A stretch of 64,000 nucleotides of DNA from Candidatus Bipolaricaulota bacterium. Lineage in GTDB: Bacteria > Bipolaricaulota > Bipolaricaulia > Bipolaricaulales > Bipolaricaulaceae. The position numbers and the translations under genes were made by a program. The stretch lies in NCBI GenBank assembly GCA_022838705.1, contig JALHJZ010000004.1, positions 1-64,000 of the forward strand, given 5' to 3'. Below are positions 7,947 to 16,304 of the stretch, piece after piece. The notes beneath the pieces are model-generated. The model ran no database searches. It was given only the letters and a program-made list of their open reading frames with translations, and had not been told where the DNA came from. The first letter of the stretch is position 1; each line of letters starts with the position of its first letter.

Positions 7947-9589
7947 GGGCGCACAATCCCGAGCTGGGCCATCCCCCGCACGATCTCCCCCACGCTCGGG
8001 ACGGCGGTCGAGCCGCTCCAGAACTCGGGGTTGGTCGAGGTCTGGTACACGACGAGGACCATGTACTGCGGATCGTCCCATGGGAAGAACGAGGCCATCC
8101 CGGTCGTGACGTGGTCGGCGACGTAGCCCCTCCCGGGGAGCGCCATCTCGGCGGTGCCCGTCTTCCCCGCGACCCCGAACCCCGGGACGTCGGCGGCAGT
8201 GCCGAGGCTGGGATCTCCGTTCGGGTCGGGGTTCACCGCGTAGCGGAGGACCTCGCGCATCGTGCGACAGGCATCGGGCGAGGCGATCTGCCCCCGCACC
8301 TCGGCCGGGCCGGGGAGGAGGCGCGGGCGGAGGAGGGTCCCCCCGTTCGCCAGCGCCGAAAACGCCGCTCCGAGCTGGATCCCGGTCACGGCGATCCCCT
8401 GCCCGAATGAAGTCACGGCCAGGTCGAGCTCGGTCCACTTCTCGGGCGGGTTGAGGATCCCGTTCACCTCGCCGGGAAGCTCGATCCCCGTCTTCTCGCC
8501 GAACCCCATCCGGGCGAGGTAGGCGTGGGTGCGCGCGATCCCCATCCTCTGGGCCACCTGGACGAGCACGGTGTTCACGGACTGGGCCATCGCCCGGCGG
8601 AACGTGATCGTCCCGTAGCTCTTCCCGCGGGCGTTCTTCACCGCGACCCCCTGGACGAGGATCGGCGAGTCGCCGGAGAAGGTCTCCTCGGGGGTGATCA
8701 CGCCTTGGTCGAACGCCGCGAGGCCGACGAGGGCCTTGAATACGGACCCTGGCTCGAACACGTGCGTGACCGACCACGGATGGAGGAGCGCCGGATCGGG
8801 CCGCGCCGGGTCCACCGCCGGGCCATGGGCGAGGGCGAGGACCTCGCCCGTGCCGGGGTCCATCACCAGGGCGAACCCGCGCTCGGCCCCCGGGTACGTG
8901 CCCAGGCCGCGCGCGACCTCCCGCTCGCAGATCCACTGGACGCGCGCATCGAGGGTGAGGTGAAGGGGCTTCCCCGCCGCGCCGGGATCCTCGTCCCATA
9001 GGTCGTAGATCTGCCCACCTGGCCCGCGGAGGAGACGGATCCGCCGTGGCCGGCCCGATAGCTCCTCGTCGAAGAGGAGTTCCATCCCAGCGAGGCCGTT
9101 CCCATCCACCCCCACCACCCCGAGCACGGCCAGGGCGAGTGGCCCCTGCGGGTAGGCCCGCTTCCAGGAGTCGAAGAAGAGGAGCCCCTTGATCCCCAGG
9201 CTCTCCGCCTGGGCTCGGATCCGCTGCCCGACCTCGTAGTCCACCCCCCGCGCGAGCCAGGTGAAGTACGCCGTGCGGTACACCTTGTCCTTCGCCTCCG
9301 CCGCGGACATCCCGAGCTCGCGGACGAGGAGGCTGATCAGGAGTTCGGGCTTGGTGAGGAGGTAGCCATCGAGCGCGATCTCGTAGGCGGGGACGTCGTA
9401 GGCGAGGGGAACACCGTTTCGATCGTAGATCGGGCCCCGCTGAGCGGGGATTTCGATCACGTCCTCCTGGATCTGCTGGGCCACGGTCGCCCAGTGGTGG
9501 TGTTCCACCACCTGCAGTTGGACGAGGCGACCGACCACAACCAGCCCCCCCAGCCCGAGGACGAGGAACGCCGCCTCCGCGCGGTTAAT
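7910..9589 (-). CDS. ftsI: Penicillin-binding transpeptidase of the division complex (FtsI-like)
   Basis: A class B PBP with an N-terminal membrane anchor (AAFLVLGLGGLVVVGRLVQL), a dimerisation domain (RGPIYDRNGVPLAY) and a transpeptidase domain with all three catalytic motifs: SVFK (Ser near residue 282), SVN and KTGTA. It cross-links peptidoglycan at the septum, outside the membrane. Only GTG 9538 is a conventional start, and it would cut away most of the anchor. A start at ATT 9589 restores the anchor, lies 6-7 bases after GAGGGGGG and overlaps the upstream TAA as ATTAA. I therefore favour the rare AUU start, though this is inference. It sits directly downstream of rsmH and the FtsL-like gene, the usual dcw order. 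Confidence 0.9.
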   Translation of the reverse strand: MNRAEAAFLVLGLGGLVVVGRLVQLQVVEHHHWATVAQQIQEDVIEIPAQRGPIYDRNGVPLAYDVPAYEIALDGYLLTKPELLISLLVRELGMSAAEAKDKVYRTAYFTWLARGVDYEVGQRIRAQAESLGIKGLLFFDSWKRAYPQGPLALAVLGVVGVDGNGLAGMELLFDEELSGRPRRIRLLRGPGGQIYDLWDEDPGAAGKPLHLTLDARVQWICEREVARGLGTYPGAERGFALVMDPGTGEVLALAHGPAVDPARPDPALLHPWSVTHVFEPGSVFKALVGLAAFDQGVITPEETFSGDSPILVQGVAVKNARGKSYGTITFRRAMAQSVNTVLVQVAQRMGIARTHAYLARMGFGEKTGIELPGEVNGILNPPEKWTELDLAVTSFGQGIAVTGIQLGAAFSALANGGTLLRPRLLPGPAEVRGQIASPDACRTMREVLRYAVNPDPNGDPSLGTAADVPGFGVAGKTGTAEMALPGRGYVADHVTTGMASFFPWDDPQYMVLVVYQTSTNPEFWSGSTAVPSVGEIVRGMAQLGIVRPYAPTTALGRSG

Positions 9590-9926
9590 GGCTGCCCCCC
9601 TCGAGGACGAGGTACCGGGTGCGCTCCTCGTCGAACGGGACCATCCCTAGCGCCCGGGCGCGGAGAGCGATCTCGTCCAGGGAGTAGGCGCGGTCCACCT
9701 GGTAGGCGAGGTCGAGCCGCACCCGCTCGACCTCCTCGAGCTCGAGGAGGATCTGCGCCCGCTGTGCCCGGAGCCCAGACAGGACTGCTCCCTGCCACAG
9801 GTAGAGGAACAGAAGCCCCGCCACGAGCACCCCTACGGTGATGACGAGGGCCACACCTCCCCCGGCGGGGCTATGGAGGCGACCTCGCTCCCGAGGGTGC
9901 GGAACTCTTGCCCTGGACTCACGCAC
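9585..9926 (-). CDS. ftsL: FtsL-like septum protein
   Basis: A small bitopic protein: about 25 basic residues, one membrane helix (VALVITVGVLVAGLLFLYLW), then a coiled coil (LRAQRAQILLELEEVERVRL) and a short conserved tail (ARALGMVPFDEE). This is the architecture of FtsL/DivIC-type proteins that recruit the septal synthase. Position between rsmH and the PBP agrees with ftsL. The start is uncertain. GTG 9926 gives 113 residues, and longer frames run into rsmH. No strong ribosome site is visible, so it may rely on coupling to rsmH. Its stop overlaps the proposed ATT start of the next gene. Confidence 0.75.
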   Translation of the reverse strand: MRESRARVPHPRERGRLHSPAGGGVALVITVGVLVAGLLFLYLWQGAVLSGLRAQRAQILLELEEVERVRLDLAYQVDRAYSLDEIALRARALGMVPFDEERTRYLVLEGGSH

Positions 9927-9957
9927 ACCGCGAGGGTAGGGCGGGCCGCTCCCCTGA

Positions 9958-10857
9958 TCACGGACAGCTGACCGAGCCTGGGCCCACCTCGCGCACCCGC
10001 GCCGCGCGGAGCTTGGCCGACCGGGCACGGGGGTTGCGGCCCACCTCATCCTCCTCCGGCCGAAGCGGCTTCTTGGTGAGGACCTCCACCCGCCCGGCGA
10101 GGGCCTCCCGGCGGAGGAAGTGCTTCACGATCCGGTCCTCAAGCGAGTGAAACGAGATCACGCATAGAGCCCCGCCCGGGGGGAGAAGGCGCACCGCCCC
10201 GGCGAGGCCCGCCTCGAGCGCCCCAAGCTCGTCGTTCACCGCAATCCGCAGCGCCTGGAACGTCCGCGTGGCGGGGTGGATGCGGTGGTGACCGGGGGGG
10301 TAGAGGCGCGCCACAACGCGGGCGAGCTCGGTGGTGGTGTGAAGGGGCCGCTGCTCGGCGATCGCCCGTGCGATCCGCCGCGCGTACCGCTCCTCGCCGT
10401 ACTCCCAGAGGATGCGGGCCAGCTCCGCTTCCGGGAGGCGATTGACGAGGTCGGCAGCCGTGACAGGGGCGGTGGGGTCCATCCGCATGTCCAATGGCCC
10501 AGCGGCCAGGAAGGAGAACCCACGCTCCGGGGAGTCAAACTGGAGGGACGATGCGCCGAGGTCGAACAGGACCCCGTCCACCCGGGGAACGGGCGAGACG
10601 AGCGTGGCCAGATCGCGGAAGTTCCCATGGAGGAGTTGAAGGCGATCCGTGTACGGCCGCAGCCTCTCCCGGGCCCGGTCGAGGGCCACCGGATCCCGGT
10701 CAATGCCGATCACCCTCGCCCCCCGGGCGAGGAGGGCTTCCGCATGCCCCCCTGTCCCGACCGTCGCGTCCACGATGCGTACCCCTGGGGCGGGGGCAAG
10801 GAAGCGCACCACTTCCGCGACCAGCACCGGTTCATGCCATGGCCCTGAGCCGGGCAC
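9958..10857 (-). CDS. rsmH: 16S rRNA (cytosine-1402-N4)-methyltransferase
   Basis: The 299-residue protein matches RsmH throughout: HEPVLVAEVVRFL at the start, the SAM-binding DATVGTGGHAEALL, the GVLFDLGASSLQFD motif, the inserted helical domain with RRIARAI, TRTFQALRIAVN, and the C-terminal ISFHSLEDRIVKHF and TKKPLRP blocks. It methylates N4 of C1402 in the decoding centre of 16S rRNA. The start is GTG 10857. It leads the rsmH-ftsL-ftsI unit, and no mraZ gene precedes it; the next gene upstream is an aminotransferase. Confidence 0.97.
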   Translation of the reverse strand: MPGSGPWHEPVLVAEVVRFLAPAPGVRIVDATVGTGGHAEALLARGARVIGIDRDPVALDRARERLRPYTDRLQLLHGNFRDLATLVSPVPRVDGVLFDLGASSLQFDSPERGFSFLAAGPLDMRMDPTAPVTAADLVNRLPEAELARILWEYGEERYARRIARAIAEQRPLHTTTELARVVARLYPPGHHRIHPATRTFQALRIAVNDELGALEAGLAGAVRLLPPGGALCVISFHSLEDRIVKHFLRREALAGRVEVLTKKPLRPEEDEVGRNPRARSAKLRAARVREVGPGSVSCP

Positions 10858-10895
10858 GCCGACCGTTCCTCCCTGCCGCGGAACCCCAGCGCGGG

Positions 10896-12206
10896 CTACT
10901 TCGCCTCGGCGGCGAACGCCTCCCCGAGGACAGCGATCCCCTCAAGGAGGGCGTCGTCGGGGATCGTGAGGGGCACGAGGAAACGGACCACGTTCCCGTA
11001 CAGGCCAGCGGTGGGGAAGATCACCCCGCGTTTCAGGGCCTCGGCCTGGACGCGCTTCGTCTCCTCGGGGGCCGGCTCGCGGGACTTGCGGTCGCGGACG
11101 AGCTCGATCCCTACCATCGCCCCCAATCCCCGCACATCGCCGATCACGGGGTAGGTGCGCTCGAGGGCCCGGAGCTCGCGCATCAGGATCTCCCCGATGT
11201 GGTCGGCGCGGGCGAGGAGCCCTTCCTCCTGGATCACGTCGAGCACGGCAAGGGCCGCGGCGCACGCCACCGGGTTCCCGCCGTAGGTGGATCCGAGCGA
11301 GCCAGGGATGGGGGCATCCATGACCTCTGCCTTTCCGACCACCGCGGACAGAGGCAGACCCCCGGCGATGGACTTCGCCACGCAGATCAGGTCCGGCTCG
11401 ATTCCGGCGTGCTCGCAGGCGAAGAACCTCCCCGTCCGCCCGACCCCACACTGGACCTCGTCCGCCACGAGGAGGAACCCATGCCGATCACAGAGCTCGC
11501 GCAGGAAGGGGAGGAACTCGGGCGGGGGGACGATGAACCCCCCTTCCCCGATCACCGGTTCCACGACCATGCACGCCACTTCCCGGGGGTCCACAAGCGA
11601 CAGCATCCGCCGTTCGATCGCCGTCATCGCGATCGGGGACCGGTACGGATAAGGATAGGGCAGCCGGTACACATCCGGGGCGTACGGCCCGAACCCCGCC
11701 TTGTACGGGATCGCCCGGTGGGTCATCGTCATCGTGAGGAGGGTTCGGCCGTGGAACGCGTAGTCGAACACGAGCACCGCTTTGCGCCCCGTGGCGACGC
11801 GGGAGATCTTGACCGCGTTCTCGATGGCCTCGGCGCCGGAGTTGAAGAACGCGCACTTCTTCGGGGTCGGGCCCGGGGCGAGCTCCGCCAACCGCTTCGC
11901 CAGGTCCACGTACGGCTCGTAGGGCACAGAGGTGAAGTCGGTGTGCAGGGTCAGCGCGGCCTGCTCCCGGACCGCGGCCACGACCTTGGGATGGTTGTGC
12001 CCGACGTTCATCACCCCCCACCCGCCCGAGAAGTCGAGGAACCTGTTCCCATCAAGATCCTCCACCACAGGGCCATCGGCACGGGCCGCACAGAACGGCG
12101 CCAGGGGGGCGAGGGGTTTGGCGACGTACCGCTCCTTGCGGAACAGCGCCGCCTTGGACTTCGGGCCTGGGATGTCGGTCGTCACTCGGATGTACTTGCG
12201 CGCCAT
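10896..12206 (-). CDS. Class III PLP aminotransferase, GabT-like
   Basis: The 436-residue protein has the fold-type I class III pattern: a glycine-rich cofactor loop (NSGAEAIENAVK), FDYAFHGRT with the aromatic cofactor-stacking residues, the Asp of VADEVQCGVGRTG, and the Schiff-base lysine in VAKSIAGGLPL (about residue 277), followed by GSLGSTYGGNPVACAAALAV. The AKSIAGG-x-PL context resembles 4-aminobutyrate aminotransferases more than ornithine or acetylornithine enzymes, so GABA or a similar omega-amino acid with 2-oxoglutarate is the likely substrate pair; the sequence does not settle this. It lies 10 bases downstream of the RNase Z-like gene and may share its transcript. Confidence 0.88.
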   Translation of the reverse strand: MARKYIRVTTDIPGPKSKAALFRKERYVAKPLAPLAPFCAARADGPVVEDLDGNRFLDFSGGWGVMNVGHNHPKVVAAVREQAALTLHTDFTSVPYEPYVDLAKRLAELAPGPTPKKCAFFNSGAEAIENAVKISRVATGRKAVLVFDYAFHGRTLLTMTMTHRAIPYKAGFGPYAPDVYRLPYPYPYRSPIAMTAIERRMLSLVDPREVACMVVEPVIGEGGFIVPPPEFLPFLRELCDRHGFLLVADEVQCGVGRTGRFFACEHAGIEPDLICVAKSIAGGLPLSAVVGKAEVMDAPIPGSLGSTYGGNPVACAAALAVLDVIQEEGLLARADHIGEILMRELRALERTYPVIGDVRGLGAMVGIELVRDRKSREPAPEETKRVQAEALKRGVIFPTAGLYGNVVRFLVPLTIPDDALLEGIAVLGEAFAAEAK

Positions 12207-12216
12207 GCGTCCCCCT

Positions 12217-13062
12217 TCACTCGATCTCGACCAGTTCGCCCGGTGGGATGAGGCGGACCTTGAACGGAAGGCCCATCCCCTCGATCTCGCGGGCGACGGC
12301 GGTGAGCTCTCCCCGGTACCGGCTGGAGAGGTGGTACACGATCAGTTCCTTCTCGACCTCCGCCTTGCGGGCGACCTCCACTGCCTCCCACAGGGTCGCG
12401 TGTTTGTACTCCTTCCGGTCCTCCTCAGCAAGGAACGTCGCCTCGTGGCAGAGGACCTCTGTCCCTCGGACCGACGTTGGGTTGAGGGGGACTGAGTCCC
12501 CTCCATAGGAGAAGAGGTACTGCGTGTACTCCTCGGAGATCTCATCCCGCTTCCCCGCGCGGACGAGGGCCACGATCTCCTCCTGGGCTAGATCGCGAAA
12601 CTCGGGCCTCAGGCGCCGCCGAACCTCGCACACGTTGTACCCAAGCGACGGCTCACCCCGGGCGTGGATCGTCCCGAACGCTTCGATGAAGCGGGGCATC
12701 CGTCCGGCGAGGAGGGTCACCCGATCGCCGGCCTGGAGAGGGATCCATTCCAGGTCATACTGGAGGTTGCGGTTCGTGCGGGCGAAGTAGTGGATGAGCT
12801 CCGATACGAAATGGCTCCCTGCCGGATAATGGATGCGGAGCTCCTTCTCGTGATCCCCCATCGCGTTGTTGCGGATGTTGATGAGGCTCATCAGGCCAGA
12901 GATGTGATCGGCGTGGCCGTGGGAGAGGAACACGTGCTTGATCGCGAACACCCGGTTCTCGAGGCACGAGCTCACGCCCTCCCCGCAGTCGAACAGGATC
13001 CGGTCCGGGGCATAGTAGATCCACGTCGAATAGAGCGCCTTCGAGTAAAGGATCGCCTTCAT
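12217..13062 (-). CDS. RNase Z-like MBL-fold hydrolase
   Basis: The 281-residue protein lacks the standard RNase Z N-terminus but has FDCGEG, FLSHGHADHISGL (zinc ligands, about residue 48), a late CHEATF and a C-terminal HLSSRY that could supply the last His ligand. This layout fits the RNase Z/ElaC group, which removes 3' trailers from tRNA precursors, although the stretch between the motifs is divergent and no typical substrate-binding arm is obvious. The start ATG 13062 lacks a clear ribosome site. It is divergent from serS across a 97-base spacer. Confidence 0.7.
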   Translation of the reverse strand: MKAILYSKALYSTWIYYAPDRILFDCGEGVSSCLENRVFAIKHVFLSHGHADHISGLMSLINIRNNAMGDHEKELRIHYPAGSHFVSELIHYFARTNRNLQYDLEWIPLQAGDRVTLLAGRMPRFIEAFGTIHARGEPSLGYNVCEVRRRLRPEFRDLAQEEIVALVRAGKRDEISEEYTQYLFSYGGDSVPLNPTSVRGTEVLCHEATFLAEEDRKEYKHATLWEAVEVARKAEVEKELIVYHLSSRYRGELTAVAREIEGMGLPFKVRLIPPGELVEIE

Positions 13063-13159
13063 GGTGGAGCCCCATGGTACCAGGCGATGCGCTGCGATTC
13101 ACGACAGCCCAACTTTCCACCTTCGTGGAACGACCTTCGGGCGAGGGTACACTTTGCCC

Positions 13160-14431
13160 ATGCTCGACCTACGTCTCATCCGCAGCGATCCCCAAGGGGT
13201 CCTTGCCCGGCTCCGGCGCCGCGATCCCGCGCTCGACCTCGCCCCGCTCCTCGCCCTCGATGAGGAGCGGCGCTCCCTCTCCCAGAGGGCGGATGAGCTC
13301 CGCCGACAGCAGAACGAGGCCTCGGAGCGGATCGCTGCCCTCGGGCGGGATGGCCGCCCCGCGGAGCGGGATCCGGTGCTGGCGAAGATGCGCGCGGTGG
13401 CCGCGGAGCGGAAGGAGGTCGAGGCCCGCCTCCAGGTGGTAGAGCAGGAGCTCGAATCCCAGCTCCTCTCCCTCCCCAACCTCCCCCATGACTCGGTCCC
13501 GGAGGGGATGAAGGAGGAAAAGGTCATCCTCCGCACGTTCGGGGAGAAACCGGAATTCGCGTTCCCGCCCGAGCACCATGTCGCCCTCGCCCAGAATCTA
13601 GGGCTCCTCGATTTGGAGCGGGCAGCCAAGGTCACCGGCGCGCGGTTCCCGATGTATGTAGGGGCGGGGGCGCGCCTCGAGTTCGCCCTCCTCCACTGGA
13701 TGTTCGAGCTCCACGTGCGCGAACACGGCTACACCCCAATCCTCCCCCCCATCCTCGCCAACCGGGCGTCGTTTGTGACCTCGGGCCAGTTCCCGAAGTT
13801 CGCGTCCGAGGTCTACGCCTGCCCCGAAGACGACCTCTACCTCAACCCAACCGCGGAGGCGCTCCTCGTCAACCTCCACCGGGACGAGATCCTCGCCGAA
13901 AGTGACCTCCCCCGCCGCTACGTCGCCTACACCCCCTGCTTCCGCCGCGAGGCGGGGGCGTACGGGGAGGAGCAGCGTGGGCTGATCCGCGTCCACCAGT
14001 TCAACAAGGTCGAGCTGTTCCACTACACGACCCCGGAGGATTCCTACGCTGCCCTCGACGAGATCGTGCACCAGGCGGAGGCAATCCTGCAGAGGCTCGG
14101 GCTCCACTACCGGGTCGCCCTCCTCCCGGCAGGGGATCTCGCCCAGCAGGCGGCGAAGACGGTGGACGTCGAGGTGTGGCTCCCCGGCCAGGACCGCTAC
14201 TACGAGGTCTCGTCCTGCTCGAACTGTGAGGAGTACCAGGCCCGGCGGGGGAACATCCGCTACCGACCCGCCGATGGGGGCAAGCCCCGGTTCGTTCACA
14301 CCCTGAACGGCTCGGCCCTCGCCACGTCGCGCCTGTTCGCAGCGCTCCTCGAGCAGAACCAGCAGCGAGACGGGACCGTGGTCCTCCCCCCCCTCCTCGC
14401 CGACCTCCTCGGGCAGCGGAGCCTCGGCTAG
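13160..14431 (+). CDS. serS: Seryl-tRNA synthetase
   Basis: A 423-residue class II synthetase that charges tRNA-Ser. The N-terminal long coiled-coil arm that grips the tRNA is evident (about residues 28-105, rich in Glu, Arg and Leu). The catalytic core has motif 2 (FRREAGAYGEEQRGLIRVHQ) and motif 3 (TLNGSALATSR), plus the TAEALLVNLH and SSCSNCEEYQARR blocks typical of SerRS. The start is ATG 13160. No Shine-Dalgarno is seen, but TACACT lies six bases upstream, so the mRNA may be leaderless. Confidence 0.97.
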   Translation: MLDLRLIRSDPQGVLARLRRRDPALDLAPLLALDEERRSLSQRADELRRQQNEASERIAALGRDGRPAERDPVLAKMRAVAAERKEVEARLQVVEQELESQLLSLPNLPHDSVPEGMKEEKVILRTFGEKPEFAFPPEHHVALAQNLGLLDLERAAKVTGARFPMYVGAGARLEFALLHWMFELHVREHGYTPILPPILANRASFVTSGQFPKFASEVYACPEDDLYLNPTAEALLVNLHRDEILAESDLPRRYVAYTPCFRREAGAYGEEQRGLIRVHQFNKVELFHYTTPEDSYAALDEIVHQAEAILQRLGLHYRVALLPAGDLAQQAAKTVDVEVWLPGQDRYYEVSSCSNCEEYQARRGNIRYRPADGGKPRFVHTLNGSALATSRLFAALLEQNQQRDGTVVLPPLLADLLGQRSLG

Positions 14432-14490
14432 CGGGACCGCCCGGCCGGGGGGAAGACCGCGGCGGAGCGTGGCACCGATCACAGACAGAT

Positions 14491-14515
14491 CGGGGATGGC
14501 GGGGTACCATCCCCG
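14491..14515 (+). terminator. Hairpin downstream of serS
   Basis: A perfect 9-base stem, CGGGGATGG (14491-14499) and CCATCCCCG (14507-14515), encloses a 7-base loop. No T-run follows, so it could end serS transcripts weakly or act as a 5' leader element of the beta-helix gene that begins 29 bases later. Confidence 0.4.
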
Positions 14516-14543
14516 CAGTGCATTCATCCCAAGGAGGGAGACC

Positions 14544-16223
14544 ATGCGTAAGTTGACCGTGATGCTAGTAGCGATGGCCCTTGGCACAGCCATCGCTTGG
14601 GGCCAAGGATGGGCGCCCCACGGGCCGATCTACATCTACGGTGATGCCCAGTTCACCTGGGAGAATGGGGTCGTCAAGGGCGCAGGCACCCCGGAGGACC
14701 CCTACATCATCGAGGGATGGATCATCGATACCCGCGGCCACGACTACGGGATCTACGTGGACGGGACGCGGGCCCATTTCGTGATCCGCGACTGCCAGAT
14801 CCGCTACCCGCTCGAGAAGGCGGGGATCCTCCTCTCCAACGTGCGGAACGGGAGGATCGAGGGCACGGCCGTGTTCGGGGGCCGGGTGGGGATCCACCTC
14901 CTCGTTACCTCGGGGACCGTCATCACTGGAAACGCGATCGGGTACTGCGATCACGGGATCGTCCTCGGTCCGGCGGCCCAGGGGAACACGATCTACGGGA
15001 ACAGCATCGTGAACTGCGGGTTCCCCGCCCGCACGGAGGGCGTCCCGAACCAGTGGTTCAAGGACGGCCGCGGCAACTACTGGTCCGACTACCGTGGTAC
15101 CGACCTGAACAAGGATGGGATCGGGGATACCCCGTACGAACTCGTCCCCGACCTCTACCCGCTCCTGGAGCCGCCGGTGAGCCTCCCCGCGGGGGCGACC
15201 CGTCTGAGCACCCTTGACCTCGCGGCGCTCGGAGAGCGGGGCATCGTCGCCCTCGCCCCGGGGAGCCTCGTGCGGCTTGTCGCCACCGACATCGGGGTCG
15301 GTGTGGACAAGATCTTCTACCGCCTCGACGAGGGCCAGTGGCTGACCTACGGCGACCCGTTCCCGCTCCCCGACCGGGCGATGGTGCGGATGGAGTACTA
15401 CGCCGTGGATAAGCTCGGGAACCAGGAGCGGACGAAGCAGCTCGTCATCTACCTCGACATCGAGCCGCCGGTGACGCGGATCGTGGCGGATGGCCCCCAC
15501 TACTACGCCCCGGACGGGAAGCTGTGGATCACGTCGCGAACGAAGCTCGAGCTCAGGGCGGACGACGCATCCGGGATGGCCAACATCTTCTACCGGATCG
15601 AGGGCGGCGACTGGCGGTCCTACATTGAACCGTTCATGGTCCCTGGGCCGGAGGGGCCGTACAGGATCGAGTACTACGCGCTCGACCTCTACGGGAACCG
15701 GGAGGGCGTGCAGACGGCGATCCTGTGGAAGGACGACTCCGCACCGGCCACCGAGCCCGCGACAGGAGGGAAGGCCCCTTTTGAGGTAGGGGGGACAGGC
15801 CGCGACGAGGCCCCGACGCCCACCCCTGCGCCCGCTCCGGAGCCGGAGCCTGAGCCAACGCCTGAGCCCCCCACTACCACCCTTACGTTCCGCGTCACCC
15901 TCACCTCGATCTCCCTCCTTGAGGAACCAGGGGTGGAGGGAACGTGGACCCTGACCTACTCCCTGAACGGGGAGGAGAAGGAGATCGTTTGGGACGAGCT
16001 CCCCCTCATCCTCTACACGGGCGAGGCGAAGCACCTCTCCCTCACCCTGCGGGCGAAGGAGGGCGATGAGTACCCCGATGTAGGGGAACACACCCTGACC
16101 CTCGCGGCACCGTGGACCCTCACCACCTACGACCTGGAGATCCCGGTGTACGTGGGCAGTGACCCGGCGTCCGCCCTCCTTGGGGTGTGGCGGTTCACGG
16201 TGGAAGTGACCGAGGACCGCTGA
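14544..16223 (+). CDS. Secreted right-handed beta-helix protein with OmpL47-type modules
   Basis: The start ATG 14544 follows AAGGAGGGAG. A signal peptide (RKLTVMLVAMALGTAIAWGQG) leads to a NosD-like parallel beta-helix (about residues 25-190: PEDPYIIEGWIID, GIYVDGT, GTVITGNAIGYCDHGIVL, GNTIYGNSI), then a Ca-binding-like loop (DLNKDGIGDTPYEL). Two repeated modules follow with the pattern IFYRLDEGQW / IFYRIEGGDW and EYYAVDKLGN / EYYALDLYGN, as in OmpL47 beta-barrel-surface repeats. A proline/glutamate/threonine linker (about 425-455) and a C-terminal beta domain complete it. It probably binds or processes a polysaccharide outside the cell; no catalytic residues can be named. A strong terminator follows. 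Confidence 0.8.
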   Translation: MRKLTVMLVAMALGTAIAWGQGWAPHGPIYIYGDAQFTWENGVVKGAGTPEDPYIIEGWIIDTRGHDYGIYVDGTRAHFVIRDCQIRYPLEKAGILLSNVRNGRIEGTAVFGGRVGIHLLVTSGTVITGNAIGYCDHGIVLGPAAQGNTIYGNSIVNCGFPARTEGVPNQWFKDGRGNYWSDYRGTDLNKDGIGDTPYELVPDLYPLLEPPVSLPAGATRLSTLDLAALGERGIVALAPGSLVRLVATDIGVGVDKIFYRLDEGQWLTYGDPFPLPDRAMVRMEYYAVDKLGNQERTKQLVIYLDIEPPVTRIVADGPHYYAPDGKLWITSRTKLELRADDASGMANIFYRIEGGDWRSYIEPFMVPGPEGPYRIEYYALDLYGNREGVQTAILWKDDSAPATEPATGGKAPFEVGGTGRDEAPTPTPAPAPEPEPEPTPEPPTTTLTFRVTLTSISLLEEPGVEGTWTLTYSLNGEEKEIVWDELPLILYTGEAKHLSLTLRAKEGDEYPDVGEHTLTLAAPWTLTTYDLEIPVYVGSDPASALLGVWRFTVEVTEDR

Positions 16224-16252
16224 CGAAGGAGCTCGTTCGCATCGGCTAGGGA

Positions 16253-16281
16253 GACGGTCCGCCGCGGGCGGACCGTCTTTT
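16253..16281 (+). terminator. Rho-independent terminator after the beta-helix gene
   Basis: A perfect 11-base stem (GACGGTCCGCC, 16253-16263, with GGCGGACCGTC, 16267-16277), a 3-base loop and TTTT. It ends only 23 bases before the glgA start, so it might also regulate glgA by attenuation. Confidence 0.85.
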
Positions 16282-16304
16282 CATGATCACGGTGGAGGTG
16301 TGCA

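Noticed and set aside
9929..10049. A longer FtsL-like protein starting at 10049
   Set aside because: The extra N-terminal residues are translated from within rsmH in another frame and are Arg/Pro-rich with no family resemblance.
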